A stretch of 64,000 nt of DNA from Trifolium pratense (Eukaryota; Streptophyta; Magnoliopsida; Fabales; Fabaceae). The stretch spans positions 19,034,001 through 19,098,000 of the forward strand of contig NC_060060.1 in NCBI RefSeq assembly GCF_020283565.1, given 5' to 3'. The position numbers were made by a program, and so were the translations under genes. This document shows positions 33,901 through 44,703 of the stretch, one piece after another. Under the pieces are notes generated by a model. It was not told where the DNA came from, searched no databases, and saw only the letters and a list, made by a program, of their open reading frames with translations. The number at the start of each line of letters is the position of its first letter. Positions within the stretch are counted from its first letter, which is position 1.

Positions 33901-35677
33901 CTTCTCAACTATCTGGACAGACAAGAAAACAAAGGCACAAAATGGCGGCACATTTTATCAAATCAATTGAAATTGAAAGAAAATTTTCAGAACAACAGTG
34001 TAACAAAGTACCACATGAAAAAGCATATACTAGCATATCATATCATCATATATAATATTAAAAATCATATGATAAAGTAATATAATATACCATAATATGC
34101 ACCATACCATCAAATCAATCACAGTACTAATAAGTAACCCAGGTGTCCTACTACTCGAAACCATTAATGCACCTTCAATGCATGCAAGACACTTTTCACT
34201 CTTCCCAGAAACAAACACTATTTAATTAATTTATTTCTCTTTTTAATGGTACTACTATTTTTTAATTTGTCACAAAAATATGTACAGAGAGAGAAAATAA
34301 CCTTGACGCCCTTTCCTAGCTTGACCCTCCCTTCTACAGCTGTTATCCCAAAGATGCGCTTCATATCTTCCAGTCCATCTATGCCTGCAAAATCACCCCA
34401 TTTTTTTTTGATAAATAGACAAAAAAATTAATATAAAAATACAATAATAATCTAAGATGAAAATGAAATATCACTGAGAAAAGATGCCACAAATCAAATC
34501 TATGAACTTGACTTCATTCACACACCATAGTCAATAAATCAATAAATAAATAAAATCTAACTAAAATCACTATCACAATATTTCCATGATTGACAACAAG
34601 TAAATCAATAGCTATACACCTACTTACCTTTTTTCTCAAAGTACCAAATAGTGAAAAAACTGAAAACAACAAAAGATCCTTTGGATTCAAAAACAAGATT
34701 TCTTTCTTCTTCTTTTTTATTTTTTATTTTTCATTTCATACACATAACATATGAATAAAAAACAATTAAAAATAATAAAAAATTTTGATTTATTATACCT
34801 AGTAACACCACGGTAAATTGAAGTTCGCTGACCAAAAGTATCAGCGATTTTCTTGGAGCTATCAGAATCAGCAACCACAATAGCATTCTCCTCGGAGCTC
34901 CGAGCAACGGCGAGAGACAAAGCACCGTTAACCGCCTTAACAGCCGCGGCTGAGTAAGCAAACTCATTCCCAGACTCAACACAATGAGTTCCAAACTCAT
35001 TTCCACATGCAGCTTGTGATGATTTTCCAATCGAACCAGAATCATCAACTTCAGAACCACCACCAGAGTTGTTTGAAAAAGCTTGAAAACCAGTAACAAC
35101 AAGATCCTGATGATTCTGTTGCTGATGCTGGTGGTGGTCCCCACCGAAGTAATGGTGGTGATCATACATGTTTGTTAAAGAAGAATCATCTTGCGTCTCT
35201 GCTTGACTGTCACCGAGAAAATCATTCAGCTTAGGTGACGGCGCGTGGTTAACAACGCTCTGTGATTGCGTTGTTGAATCCATAAACCAAATCGGTTGTT
35301 CCAGCGCTTGTGCAGTTGCCACTACTTCAGTACTCTTTCCCCAACCTGTAAATTTAATTAAGTCAAAACGAGTTTACACGATTTAAACTAAACTAAAATG
35401 AGTGAAATGAAATTCACTCGTGGACGATGCGGTTATTTTAACGGATGATAAACGGTGTTAATTAAGTAAGTACAACTAACTAACTAACAAACTTACCAGT
35501 GTGAAACATGTTGTCAAGGAAATAGTGATGATGATTTTGATGAGAGGTGTTGTTGTTGTTAGTAACGGATGAAGCGACGTCGTATGAATCAAGATGAGAC
35601 ATTTCCATTGGTGAGAGTGAAAATGATAACCAGTTATGATTAATACTAGAGTTGCTAGTAGTGGTTGCACGAGCCAT
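30902..35677 (-). CDS. AIL6: AINTEGUMENTA-like AP2 transcription factor (AIL6/AIL7 clade)
   Basis: Nine coding exons on the minus strand (35677-35497, 35345-34799, 34384-34302, 32831-32823, 32688-32600, 32061-31988, 31898-31848, 31762-31686, 31410-30902) have GT/AG borders and consistent phases and give 539 residues. The N-terminal [11 protein letters not shown] motif is followed by His/Gln/Asn-rich sequence. AP2 repeat 1 (about 236-304) has the [20 protein letters not shown] insertion typical of the euANT group; repeat 2 is about 338-403 ([20 protein letters not shown]). The C-terminus [10 protein letters not shown] resembles the EFFLWPNQSY ending of AIL6/PLT3 and AIL7/PLT7. Exon 4 is a 9-bp microexon (tctatttgg). 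These nuclear factors promote meristem and organ growth. Choice between AIL6 and AIL7 orthology is tentative. An in-frame intron extension upstream of exon 9 is not coding. Confidence 0.95.
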
Positions 35678-36120
35678 TGTGTTTGGTTGATGAAATATAT
35701 AGATGAAAATATTTTGAGATTAATTAATACTTAGCAACGTTTATGAACGGATACAACGTTTTTTACACCATCATCTTAACAAAAAAACAAAAAGAGTTGA
35801 AAAATTATACACACCCTTATGGCGTTATTATACTACTCACTACTACAACTTTTTGACTGTAGTGTAGTGTAGTTGAGTTAATGTTTGCTTTTTAATTAAT
35901 GGGAGAGAAAAATGAAGTGATGAAGAATGTGAAGATGAAAATGCATGCAAGTGAGGATAGGATAGGAACGAAGAAGAAGGGTTTGTTTGTTTGTTTGTTT
36001 GCTTGTTTGAGAGAGAAGAGAGAGATATAATTAGAACAGCAAGAGTTTCAGCGTAAAAGCAGAGAGTTTGATTCGAGTTATAGGCAGTGGAAGCTAGAAA
36101 GCCAAGAAAATAAAATAATA
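35678..36120 (-). promoter_or_regulatory. 5' leader and proximal promoter of the AP2 gene
   Basis: On the minus strand, an AT-bearing element (ctaattatatctctc, near 36020-36034) and a CT-rich tract with tandem caaa units (35980-36015) precede the ATG by about 300-350 bp. This suggests a leader of that length. Element assignment is tentative. Confidence 0.35.
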
Positions 36121-36905
36121 TTATTATTATTTGATTAAAAATTTAAAATATTTAAAAAATGTTAATGCCATTAAAAAATGAAGAGAAGTGACTTTTCGCT
36201 CTGTGGGGAAGAAAAATGGTCTGAAACACGGTTGCGAAAGATCCGGGGTAGAGGAAAATTGAAGGATTTGTTTGATAGGGTACTTAGTTTAGGAGATTGT
36301 TCATTGTTGACTAAAATGCCCTTCTATTTTTACTTTACTTTTTTAATTAAAAATATATTAAAAGTGTTTTGGCGTTTCACACACTTGTCTTACATGCAAT
36401 GCATGAGATATGCATCTCTTCCTGTAACAACTAGTTTGGGTTGGCTCCTTTTCTTTTTTTTTTTTTGGGTTCAAATGTTTTTCAACACTTTTCTTACTCT
36501 TGTTACTTTCATGGTTTTGTGTAATTATTACCTATATAATAAAGGCAAAACATTGTGTTTTTGTGTATTTTTTAAAAAAAATCTAAAACTATCCTGGACA
36601 ATTTTTTTTAAATTAACATTCTTCTTTAATAACTTCCAAAAACAAATTGTATTGTACTTTAACTTCCAAAAACCAACTATACACTACCACTTTCTCTTTA
36701 TTTGTTTCAATATTTTTTTATAATAAATCTCCGTTTATAATTTATATACGTTAGCAATATAGAAAATACGGATCACACAAACGGGCACAGAACCACTAGT
36801 ATCTATAAATTAAATGATATAAATCATTTATTCTATAAAAGTTTATTTTAACATTAGATTATGAATTATTGATAGATCATTGTGTCACATCAAATTTTAT
36901 TTAAT
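36121..36905. other. Intergenic upstream of the AP2 gene, nothing recognisable
   Basis: A 181-codon plus-strand open frame at 36178 is dominated by Phe, Leu and Tyr from T-rich DNA and has no domain signature, so I do not call it a gene. Confidence 0.5.
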
Positions 36906-37216
36906 GTCTTAATTAGTAAAATGGTCCCTTAAAGATATTTTTGGTTTTACATTGGCTCCTTAAATAAAAAAAGGACCGAATAAATCCTTTAAAAAAAAAA
37001 AAAAGGTCTGAATAGGTCTTTAAAGACATCTCCGCTAATCAGTTTGGTCATCATAAAAATGGACGGAAAGGACCAAACTGATTAACGGATCGAGATGTCT
37101 TTAAGAGACCTATTCAGACCTCTTTTTTTTCCTAAGGGACTTATTCAGACATTTTTTTTTAAGGGACCAATGTAAAACAAAAAATATCTTTAAGGAACTA
37201 TTTTACTAATTAAGTC
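36906..37216. mobile_element. Mutator-type MITE, family GRCTTAATTAG, copy C
   Basis: The ends are gtcttaattag and ctaattaagtc, with the same internal arms as copies A and B. An exact 9-bp target duplication, ttatttaat, flanks it (36897-36905 and 37217-37225). Length is 311 bp. Confidence 0.9.
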
Positions 37217-37225
37217 TTATTTAAT

Positions 37226-38356
37226 CTAATGATCAAATTTGTTACATCTAAAAGTGTTAATACAATGTTAAGTATCCAAATTCGAGCCTCAACATCATTT
37301 TTCAAATTTTAACACTTTTGTCCCATCGTTATTTTGAAAAAATAAACCTATAAAAATAATATGTTCTTCTTCTATAATTATAAAAATATTTTCTACTTTT
37401 TTATTTCTGTATATAAGATCATTTTTAAAATTTCACAAGTGTTATTGATTTATTTATAAAAATGTCCTTATTTAATTAACCATAAAAAATAAAAATTTGT
37501 TCCCCTCTCTTGCCTTTTCAAACTTTTCTTACTCCTGTTAATTTTGATTCCTTTTTCTTTGTCATTTTTCATATTGATCACCATGAATAGGGCGTAACTC
37601 ATACTTTTGTTTTTTTCAAAGAGAAACATGTACTCATGTTTGTGTAGAGAAAATTTGTTGTCAAGTATTTTTTATATCTACTTTTGAAATGTTTGTAAAC
37701 TGTATAAAGTAAAAATAGAAAAAAGATAGAGATAAACTTACATATTGTCAAATACATTCTCATTTTTTTATGTTTAAATAACATATACTTCAGTTTATAT
37801 ACTGAGTTCATATACTTAGACACAAATTATAACATTGTATTTAACACCATAATATATTATTATATCTTCCTCTTTAATTATAAGATTTTTTTATACTTTT
37901 TTTTTTCATCTCTGAATATAAGACCATTTTTAAAATTGCACATGTTTTAATAATATTTCTTTACAAAAATGACGTTATTTAATTTATCATGAAAAATATA
38001 AATCATTTTCCTCTCTTTGTAATTTTTTTATCTTCAAGTCTTCTTTATAATTTTTTATCTTCAGATTCTTTTGTCTTCAATTTTTCAGTCTTCAAGTGTT
38101 CTTCAACCTTTGAATGAGAGATGGATTGTTGTCTTCCATAGATTGTCTTCAGTGTATGAGACAGACTTAGTCTTGTCTTCACACAATCCATAACAAATCC
38201 TAGTAAACTATTAACAAAACTTAATCCTATTAATTTTAGTAATCCACAGTCTTGCAGTAGCAGAAGCATTTTGATCAGAGTGATGAAGGTTTAATGGATA
38301 TCACACACAATTACTAAGCATATTAAAATGCTATAATTCATTCATAAGTCACCCAT
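37226..38356. other. Intergenic, with a decayed internal duplication
   Basis: AT-rich. The 37370-37520 and 37865-38040 stretches resemble each other (tataattataaaaa...ttttta, ataagaccatttttaaaattgcaca), suggesting an old duplication. No gene is recognisable. Confidence 0.4.
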
Positions 38357-38672
38357 AATTACTAAGTGTATGTTTGGTTTCAATTTTGAAGCAGCCAGAA
38401 TTGATTCTGGACATGTTGAATGGATTCTGACTTGTTTGGTTCCTCAAAAGTAGAATTAATTTTGCCTCCAGAATGGATTCTACTTGAAGCTAGAAATTGT
38501 AGCTTCTCATTCTAGAATTGATTTTTACACTTAAATTCTTTGTTCAACTCACTTTTGTATGAATATATCCAAACATAAATCAATTCTATCAAACTCAATT
38601 CTATCAAAATCAATTCTATCAAACTCAATTCTGTCAAAATCAATTCTGTCCACCGCAGAACCAAACACATAC
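38357..38672. mobile_element. MITE-like element with short tandem repeats
   Basis: The ends gtatgtttggtttc and gaaccaaacacatac are inverted repeats. Inside the right arm, a unit of about 14-15 bp (caattctRtcaaaMt) is repeated five times in a row (about 38581-38650). No target duplication is clear. Confidence 0.6.
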
Positions 38673-39205
38673 TAAGCATAGGTATGCTATAATTCATTTA
38701 TGAATGCATGAACATCATGATATTATTACTGCCTTGCCATAATTTGACAAAGGTAGAGTAATATGATTCTTAAGAAAAGAGTAGCATACAAAAGATAGCA
38801 CCTAATAATAGTGTAGGATGGTCTAAAACATGTATGAGACATGTTGTAGGACATGGAGATATTATAGACCAATTAAAAAAAAAAACATATCAGAAGTTTT
38901 TATTTTTCCCTGATGAATGAAATAAAAATAAGGTTTATTGATTTATAGAAGAAGAAATGATATTTGAACATAAAAAACATGTCAAGTATTTATGCGTCTA
39001 TTTTTATGTGATATTTGAATTTCTGTTCTGGTTAATGAGAAAGTCATGCTTTTGTAGAAAGAAAAAAAAAAAGATATGGTTTACTAGTTTATTTGAGAAA
39101 TAATATTTGAACATAAAAAATCTGTTGTTAATTATTGTTTTTGTCTAGTTTTGAAATGTACGCAAACTTTATAAAGTAAAATGTATGAGAGAGATAGAGA
39201 TAAAT

Positions 39206-39394
39206 GAGGAGTGCTAGCAACACACTCTTTAACAAACACACTCTAACACACTCTCTTTTATTGGTTAAAATTTATATGGGTCCCATAAAAGTTATATGGG
39301 TCCACATTTTTTTATGGGACTCATGTGAATTTCAACCAATAAAAGAGAGTGTGTTGGAGTGTGTTTGTTAAAGAGTGTGTTGCTAGCATTATTC
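39206..39394. mobile_element. MITE, family GAGGAGTRCTAGCAACAC, copy 2
   Basis: Inverted ends gaggagtgctagcaacac and gtgttgctagcattattc surround a near-palindromic body. An exact 10-bp direct repeat, agagataaat, flanks it (39196-39205 and 39395-39404). Length is 189 bp. Copy 1 is at 12777-12949. Confidence 0.88.
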
Positions 39395-39591
39395 AGAGAT
39401 AAATATATACATTTTTCAAATACATTTTCAATTTTTATATGTTCAAACAACATATTCATGTTTATATCGAGTTCATATATTTAGACGCATAACTACAACA
39501 TTGTAGTGAATTTGTATAATGTCGAGGGTCGAAATTGTTGTCTAAACATTATTTCCAAAATATTAACCCCTTGTCCCCGTGAAGTTCATAT

Positions 39592-39817
39592 TGTTAGGAT
39601 ATTGGTTAGCTTGTATGATAAGAAATTGGCTGCAGCCTAAGCCAAGCCATGCCTGCTGGCCTGCAGATGTGCGCGCGCGCCTAAGCCTGGCCTGTCTTGC
39701 CTTGCCTGCAGGCTTGCACAGCCAACTGGTTGGCTTGGACTGCAAGCTATTGTACTTTGCCTATAAAAGGCTTTATGATCAATGAATAAGACGAGCTGAT
39801 TACCCCTAAAAACAATA
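39592..39817 (+). repeat. 5' LTR
   Basis: This LTR contains a GC-richer core with gcgcgcgcg and a TATA box (tataaaag, 39762-39769) upstream of the likely transcription start. It pairs with the 3' LTR at 44003-44228. Confidence 0.95.
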
Positions 39818-39819
39818 AT

Positions 39820-39828
39820 TGGTATCAG
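39820..39828 (+). other. Primer-binding site (tRNA-Met type)
   Basis: TGGTATCAG lies two bases after the 5' LTR. It matches the complement of the 3' end of initiator methionine tRNA, the usual minus-strand primer of plant copia elements. Confidence 0.85.
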
Positions 39829-39962
39829 GTTCTCTCCTCTAGGGACCTGAAGAGAGAGAAATTGCAATTTCCTAACCAAAATCAGTTACAACCACTTTTG
39901 CAACCGTTTTCTGTTATGATTCTTCTTCTTTCTTCCTCATCTGAAGCTTCTTCTTTTCATCA

Positions 39963-42900
39963 ATGGCGGAATAAACGAAGTATAATCACACAAAAGTTCC
40001 TAAATTTTATGGTTATTACGAACATTGGGCAATGCTGATGGAAAATCTCATACGATCAAAGGAACTTTGGAGCTTAATTGAACCAGGCATCACGGTGGCG
40101 CCACCTGATGCTACAGCTGAGCAATTGCAAGTAATTGAAGCGCTCAAATTAAAAGATTTAAAGGTAAAGAACTACCTCTTTCAATCTATTGATCGTTCCA
40201 TTATGGAAACGATTCTTGTTCGCAAGACATCCAAAGACATTTGGGATGCTATGAAACGCAAGTACCAAGGATCCACGAAGGTGAAACGTGCTCACCTGCA
40301 AGCATTGAAACGTGAGTTTGAAGTTCTTAAAATGAAAGAAAATGAATCAGTGGAGCAGTATTTTTCAAGAACTCTTGCTATTGCAAATCGCATGAGTGCA
40401 CAAGGTCAAACTCTGCAAGAAGTTGAAGTTGTTGAAAAGATCTTGCGATCTATGTCTTCAAAATTCAATTATGTGGTTTGCTCCATAGAGGAATCAAATG
40501 ATGTTACAGCTATGTCCATTGATAGCTTGCAGAGTAGTTTGATTGTGTAAGAACAAAGGATGAAGAGACAGATTGCAGTTACAGATGAGCAAGCTTTGAA
40601 AATCTTCAATCCTGAGAAAGGTGCTGGTAGAGGGAGAGGAAGAAACAATGGTGGTAGAAGTCGTGGCAGAGGAAGGCAAAACAAAGAGTTTGTTGAATGC
40701 TTCAAATGCCACAAGCTTGGACACTATCAGAGTGAATGCCCTGAGTATGAAGGTAATGTTCACTATGCTGAATACAATAGTGTAGAAGAAATGCTGCTTA
40801 TGTCTAGAACCAATCAAGAATAAAAAGTTAATGCAATTGAACCATGGTATCTTGATTCTGGGTGTAGTAATCACATGATAGGTCATCAAGATTGGTTCAT
40901 TGATTTTGATGATAGTTATAGAGATTCAGTCAAACTTGGAGATGATTCAAGAATGGCTGTGATGGGAAAAGGTAGTGTGAGGTTAAAGATTAATGATCTA
41001 GTTCATGTGATTACCAATGTGTACTTTGTTCTTGGTTTGAAAACCAATCTCATTAGCATAGGACAATTGCAGCAAAAGAGAGTCACAGTTATCTTTAAAG
41101 ATGATGTTTGCAAGATCTATCATGAAGAAAAGGGTTTGTTGTTCACTACTGCTATGTCTAGCAATAGAATGTATATGATTTCTGCAACTGTTATCAACCC
41201 TAGATGTTTGATGTCTGCAAAACAAGAATCAACTGTGCTGTGGCATGGAAGGTATGATCACTTGCATTTCAAGGGATTGAATACCCTATCCAAGAAGCAA
41301 ATGGTGAAGGGACTACCAGACCTTGAAGAAATAGAAGATAATTGTGTTGATTGCTTAGCTGGTAAGCAATCCAGAGACTCTATTCCAAAACAAGCAAATT
41401 GGAGAGCATCTGCAAAACTAGAACTGGTTCATTCAGACATCTGTGGCCCTATTACTCCTCAATCAAATGGAGGAAGCAGGTACTTCATAACATTCACAGA
41501 TGATTTCAGCAGAAAAACCTGGATATATGTGTTAAAAGAAAAGTCTCTTGCTCTTGAATGTTTTCAATCTTTTAAGGCCCTTATTGAGAAAGAAGCTAAA
41601 TGTGCTATACAATGTCTTAGGACAGATAGAGGTGGTGAATATACCTCTAATGCCTTTAGTGACTTCTGCAGTAAGGAAGGGATTAAAAGACAACTGACTG
41701 CAGCTTATACTCCACAGCAGAATGGAGTATCTGAGAGGAAAAATAGAACATTGCTGAACATTGTTAGAAGTATGATTCATGCAAGAAATGTTCCAAAGAG
41801 ATTTTGGCCTGAAGCAGTTAAATGGGCAACCTATGTGATGAATAGGAGTCCTACACTCAGTGTGAAAGATATGACACCAGAGGAAGCATGGAGTGGGAGG
41901 AAGCCATCTGTGCATCATTTTAAAGTTTTTGGATGTGTGGCTCATGTACACATTCATGACAGTCAAAGAAAGAAGTTAGATGACAAGAGCAAAAAGTGTG
42001 TTTTGCTTGGTGTTAGTGAAGAGTCTAAAGCATACAAGCTTTTTGACCCTGTTGAAAATAAAATCATAATCAGTAGAGATGTGATCTTTGAAGAATCAAA
42101 GAGCTGGAATTGGAACAAACCAAAGAAACCAGCTAGAAATGATAATGACTAGGAAGAGATTGAATCAGCAGATGGAAGTATTGATGAGGATCCAGTTGGT
42201 ACTGATGAACAAGCTACAACTATCAACAATGAAAATGTGGTAAATGAAACATCTAGTGATAGTGAAGCTGAGAGAAGTTCACCTCTTGGTCCAAGAATAA
42301 GAAAACCATCTGTAAGATTGAATGACTATGTAACTGGTCAAGCTGCAGAAATTGATGAAGATGAGTTGGAACTGCATAATCTTGTAGTGATTAACACTAA
42401 CAATGATCCAATTACTTACAATGAAGCAGTGAAACATGAAGTTTGAAGACAGGCAATGGATGTTGAAATGGAGTCAATCAAGAATAATGATACCCGGGAG
42501 CTCACTACTCTACCAGCTGGCTGTAACTCCATTGGTGTGAAGTGGATATATAAGACAAAGTATAATGAGAAGGGAGAAATTGATAAGTACAAAGCAAGAT
42601 TGGTGGCTAAGGGATACACACAGAAGCATAGCATAGACTATCATGAAGTCTTTGCACCAGTTGCAAGATGGGACACTATCAGATCCATTCTAGCATTTGC
42701 AGCTAATAATGGATGGAAGATTTATCAATTAGATGTTAAATCTGCTTTCTTACATGATGAATTGACTGAGAACATCTATGTAAGTCAGCCATTAGGGTAT
42801 GTCAGCAAGGATAAGTCCATGGTGTATAGATTGAAGAAGGCCTTGTATGGATTGAAGCAAGCTCCAAGGGCTTGGTACAGCAAAATTGAGTCTTACTTCA

Positions 42901-43952
42901 ATGCAGAGAAGTTTGAGAAATGTCCATATGAGCATACCTTATTTGTCAAGTATGGTATGAAGAATGAGATTTTGTTGGTAAGTTTGTATGTAGATGATTT
43001 GATCTACACTGGAAACAATCAAAGATTAATGGATGAATTTAAGTCATCTATGAAGAAGAAGTTTGCTATGACAGATTTGGGAAAGATGAGATTCTTCCTT
43101 GGTGTAGAAGTTAATCAAGATAGCCATGGAATTTTCATTACTCAGCAGAAATATGCAGCAGAAATCTTGTCTAGGTTTGGTATGTAACATTGTAATCAAG
43201 TGAATAGCCCTATAGTTCCTGGTTGCAAACTAGTTAAAGATGAAACTGAGCAAGGGACAGATGCAACTGTCTATAAGCAAATGATAGGGTGTCTAATGTA
43301 TCTACTAGCCACAAGGCCTGACTTGGCTTATTCAGTATGTTTGGTGGCAAGGTTCATGGAAAGACCAACTGAGATGCATGTTACTGCTGTGAAGAGAATT
43401 ATGAGATATCTGAAAGGTACTTTAGGGTTTGGAATTCTGTACAGGTCTAATTCCAAGTCTGATTTGTGTTTGAAAGGGTGGTGTGACTCAGATTATGCTG
43501 GTGATTTAGATGATAGGAAGAGCACTACAGGTTTTGTGTTCATGTTGGGAGGTAGTGCTATTTCTTGGTCCTCTAAAAAACAGCCAATTGTGACTTTGTC
43601 AACCACTGAAGCAGAGTATGTCTCAGCTGCAGCCTGTGCCTGTCAAGGAATTTGGTTGAAGAATGTGCTGAATTACTTGAAGATGAAGCAATCAGAGTGT
43701 ATTTTGATCTATTGTGACAACAGCTCCTCAATTAAGCTTTCAAAGAATTCAATTATGCATGGAAGATCAAAGCACATTGATGTTAGGTTTCATTTCCTTA
43801 GAGATCTCACTAAGGATGGAACTATAGAGTTGGTTCACTGCAGAAGTGAAGAACAGTTAGCAGACCTGCTCACTAAGCCATTGAAGCTGGAGTCCTTTTG
43901 CAAGTTAAGGGAGGACTTAGGGATGTGTGATGTTAATAGCTTGATACATTGA
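39963..43952 (+). pseudogene. Copia gag-pol polyprotein, interrupted by six in-frame stops
   Basis: A single frame of 1330 codons runs from the ATG at 39963 to the stop at 43950-43952, with no frameshift but with in-frame stops at 39972, 40548, 40821, 42150, 42444 and 43185 (first bases). In order: gag of the UBN2 type (40032-40550), CCHC zinc knuckle CFKCHKLGHYQSEC (40698-40739), protease with LDSG (40851-40862), integrase with the zinc-binding region, HSD, RTDRGGE and QQNGVSE catalytic segments (41230-41900), reverse transcriptase with LYVDDL (42985-43005) and RNase H (CDSDYAG, TEAEY, IYCDNSS; 43480-43740). It cannot make a full polyprotein. The family is the copia group often annotated as TNT 1-94-like. 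Confidence 0.95.
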
Positions 43953-43991
43953 ACATTTGTTTTTGTGTTTTGTGTTTGTATGTGTTCAATT

Positions 43992-44000
43992 AAGGGAGGG
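43992..44000 (+). other. Polypurine tract
   Basis: AAGGGAGGG ends two bases before the 3' LTR, the expected place for the plus-strand primer of an LTR retrotransposon. Confidence 0.8.
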
Positions 44001-44002
44001 TA

Positions 44003-44228
44003 TGTTAGGATATTGGTTAGCTTGTATGATAAGAAATTGGCTGCAGCCTAAGACAAGTCATGCCTGCTGGCCTGCAGATGTGCGCGCGCGCCTAAGCCTG
44101 GCCTGCCTTGCCTTGCCTGCAGGCTTGCACAGCCAACTGGTTGGCTTGGACTGCAAGCTATTGTACTTTGCCTATAAAAGACTTTATGATCAATGAATAA
44201 GACGAGCTGATTACCCCTAAAAACAACA
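44003..44228 (+). repeat. 3' LTR
   Basis: This is the same as the 5' LTR except for about five substitutions. Its TATA box (44173-44180) points into the RNase H-like remnant just downstream, so readthrough transcription of the flank is possible. Confidence 0.95.
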
Positions 44229-44703
44229 CATATGATTGGTTGGAATCTTCCAACAAATAAAAAAGTGAAGCTTAATACTGATATAGCTTCCAAACAAGGT
44301 ATCACGGCATGTTGTGATGATGTTGTTAGAGATAGAAATGATAGGTTGTGTGATGGTTTTGCAAAGTATGTAGGTAGTTGTAGTGATTTTGTGGTGGAAC
44401 TTTGGGGTGTTTTGGAAGGTTTGAATTATGTGAGGACATTGGGGTTTAGAGAGGTTGAACTTAATATTGATTCCATAGCAGTTGTTAACGTGATTAAAAC
44501 TGATAAAACAATGAGCAACATGAGATATTCCTCAGTGAAGAGTATTAATAGGATATTGGAGATGGATTGACAAGCGCATATTTCTCATTAATTCTTATCG
44601 AGAAGGAAACCAGTGCACATATGCTTTGGCTAACATAGGTTGTGAATTGAGGAATAATATTGTTTACTTTGATGTTTGTCCTAGTAGAATAAGACATTTG
44701 TGA
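44229..44703 (+). pseudogene. RNase H-like (RVT_3 type) domain remnant
   Basis: The frame 44232-44570 reads NLPTNKKVKLNTDIASKQG, ELWGVLEGLNYVRTLGF and VELNIDSIAVVNVI, the pattern of the RNase H domain of plant LINE ORF2 proteins and related orphan reading frames. A small indel near 44590 shifts the frame, after which YREGNQCTYALANIGCEL gives the C-terminal signature. The copia element was inserted immediately 5' of it; its left target copy (39587) is the other side of the same sequence. No reverse transcriptase is present. Confidence 0.75.

Larger units (their letters stand above)
39592..44228 (+). mobile_element. Full-length Ty1/copia LTR retrotransposon
   Basis: Two 226-bp LTRs (39592-39817 and 44003-44228) begin TGTTAGG. 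The 3' LTR ends ACAACA and the 5' LTR carries ACAATA at the same place. The 5-bp target duplication CATAT is exact (39587-39591, 44229-44233). The domain order is gag, zinc knuckle, protease, integrase, reverse transcriptase, RNase H, which is copia order. By eye the LTRs differ at five of 226 positions, about 2 percent, so insertion is fairly recent. The element is dead through in-frame stop codons. Confidence 0.97.

Noticed and set aside
36178..36723. 181-codon plus-strand open frame upstream of the AP2 gene
   Set aside because: Its composition is dominated by T-rich codons (Phe, Leu, Tyr), it has no domain signature and no splice or promoter context.
40494..40889. 131-codon minus-strand frame
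   Set aside because: It is the antisense of the gag zinc-knuckle region.
41532..41966. 144-codon minus-strand frame in the copia element
   Set aside because: It is opposite the integrase coding region and has no features of its own.
39972..43187. Programmed readthrough of the in-frame stops of the copia polyprotein
   Set aside because: Six stops of mixed type at unrelated places, including one at codon 4, fit mutation and not recoding.
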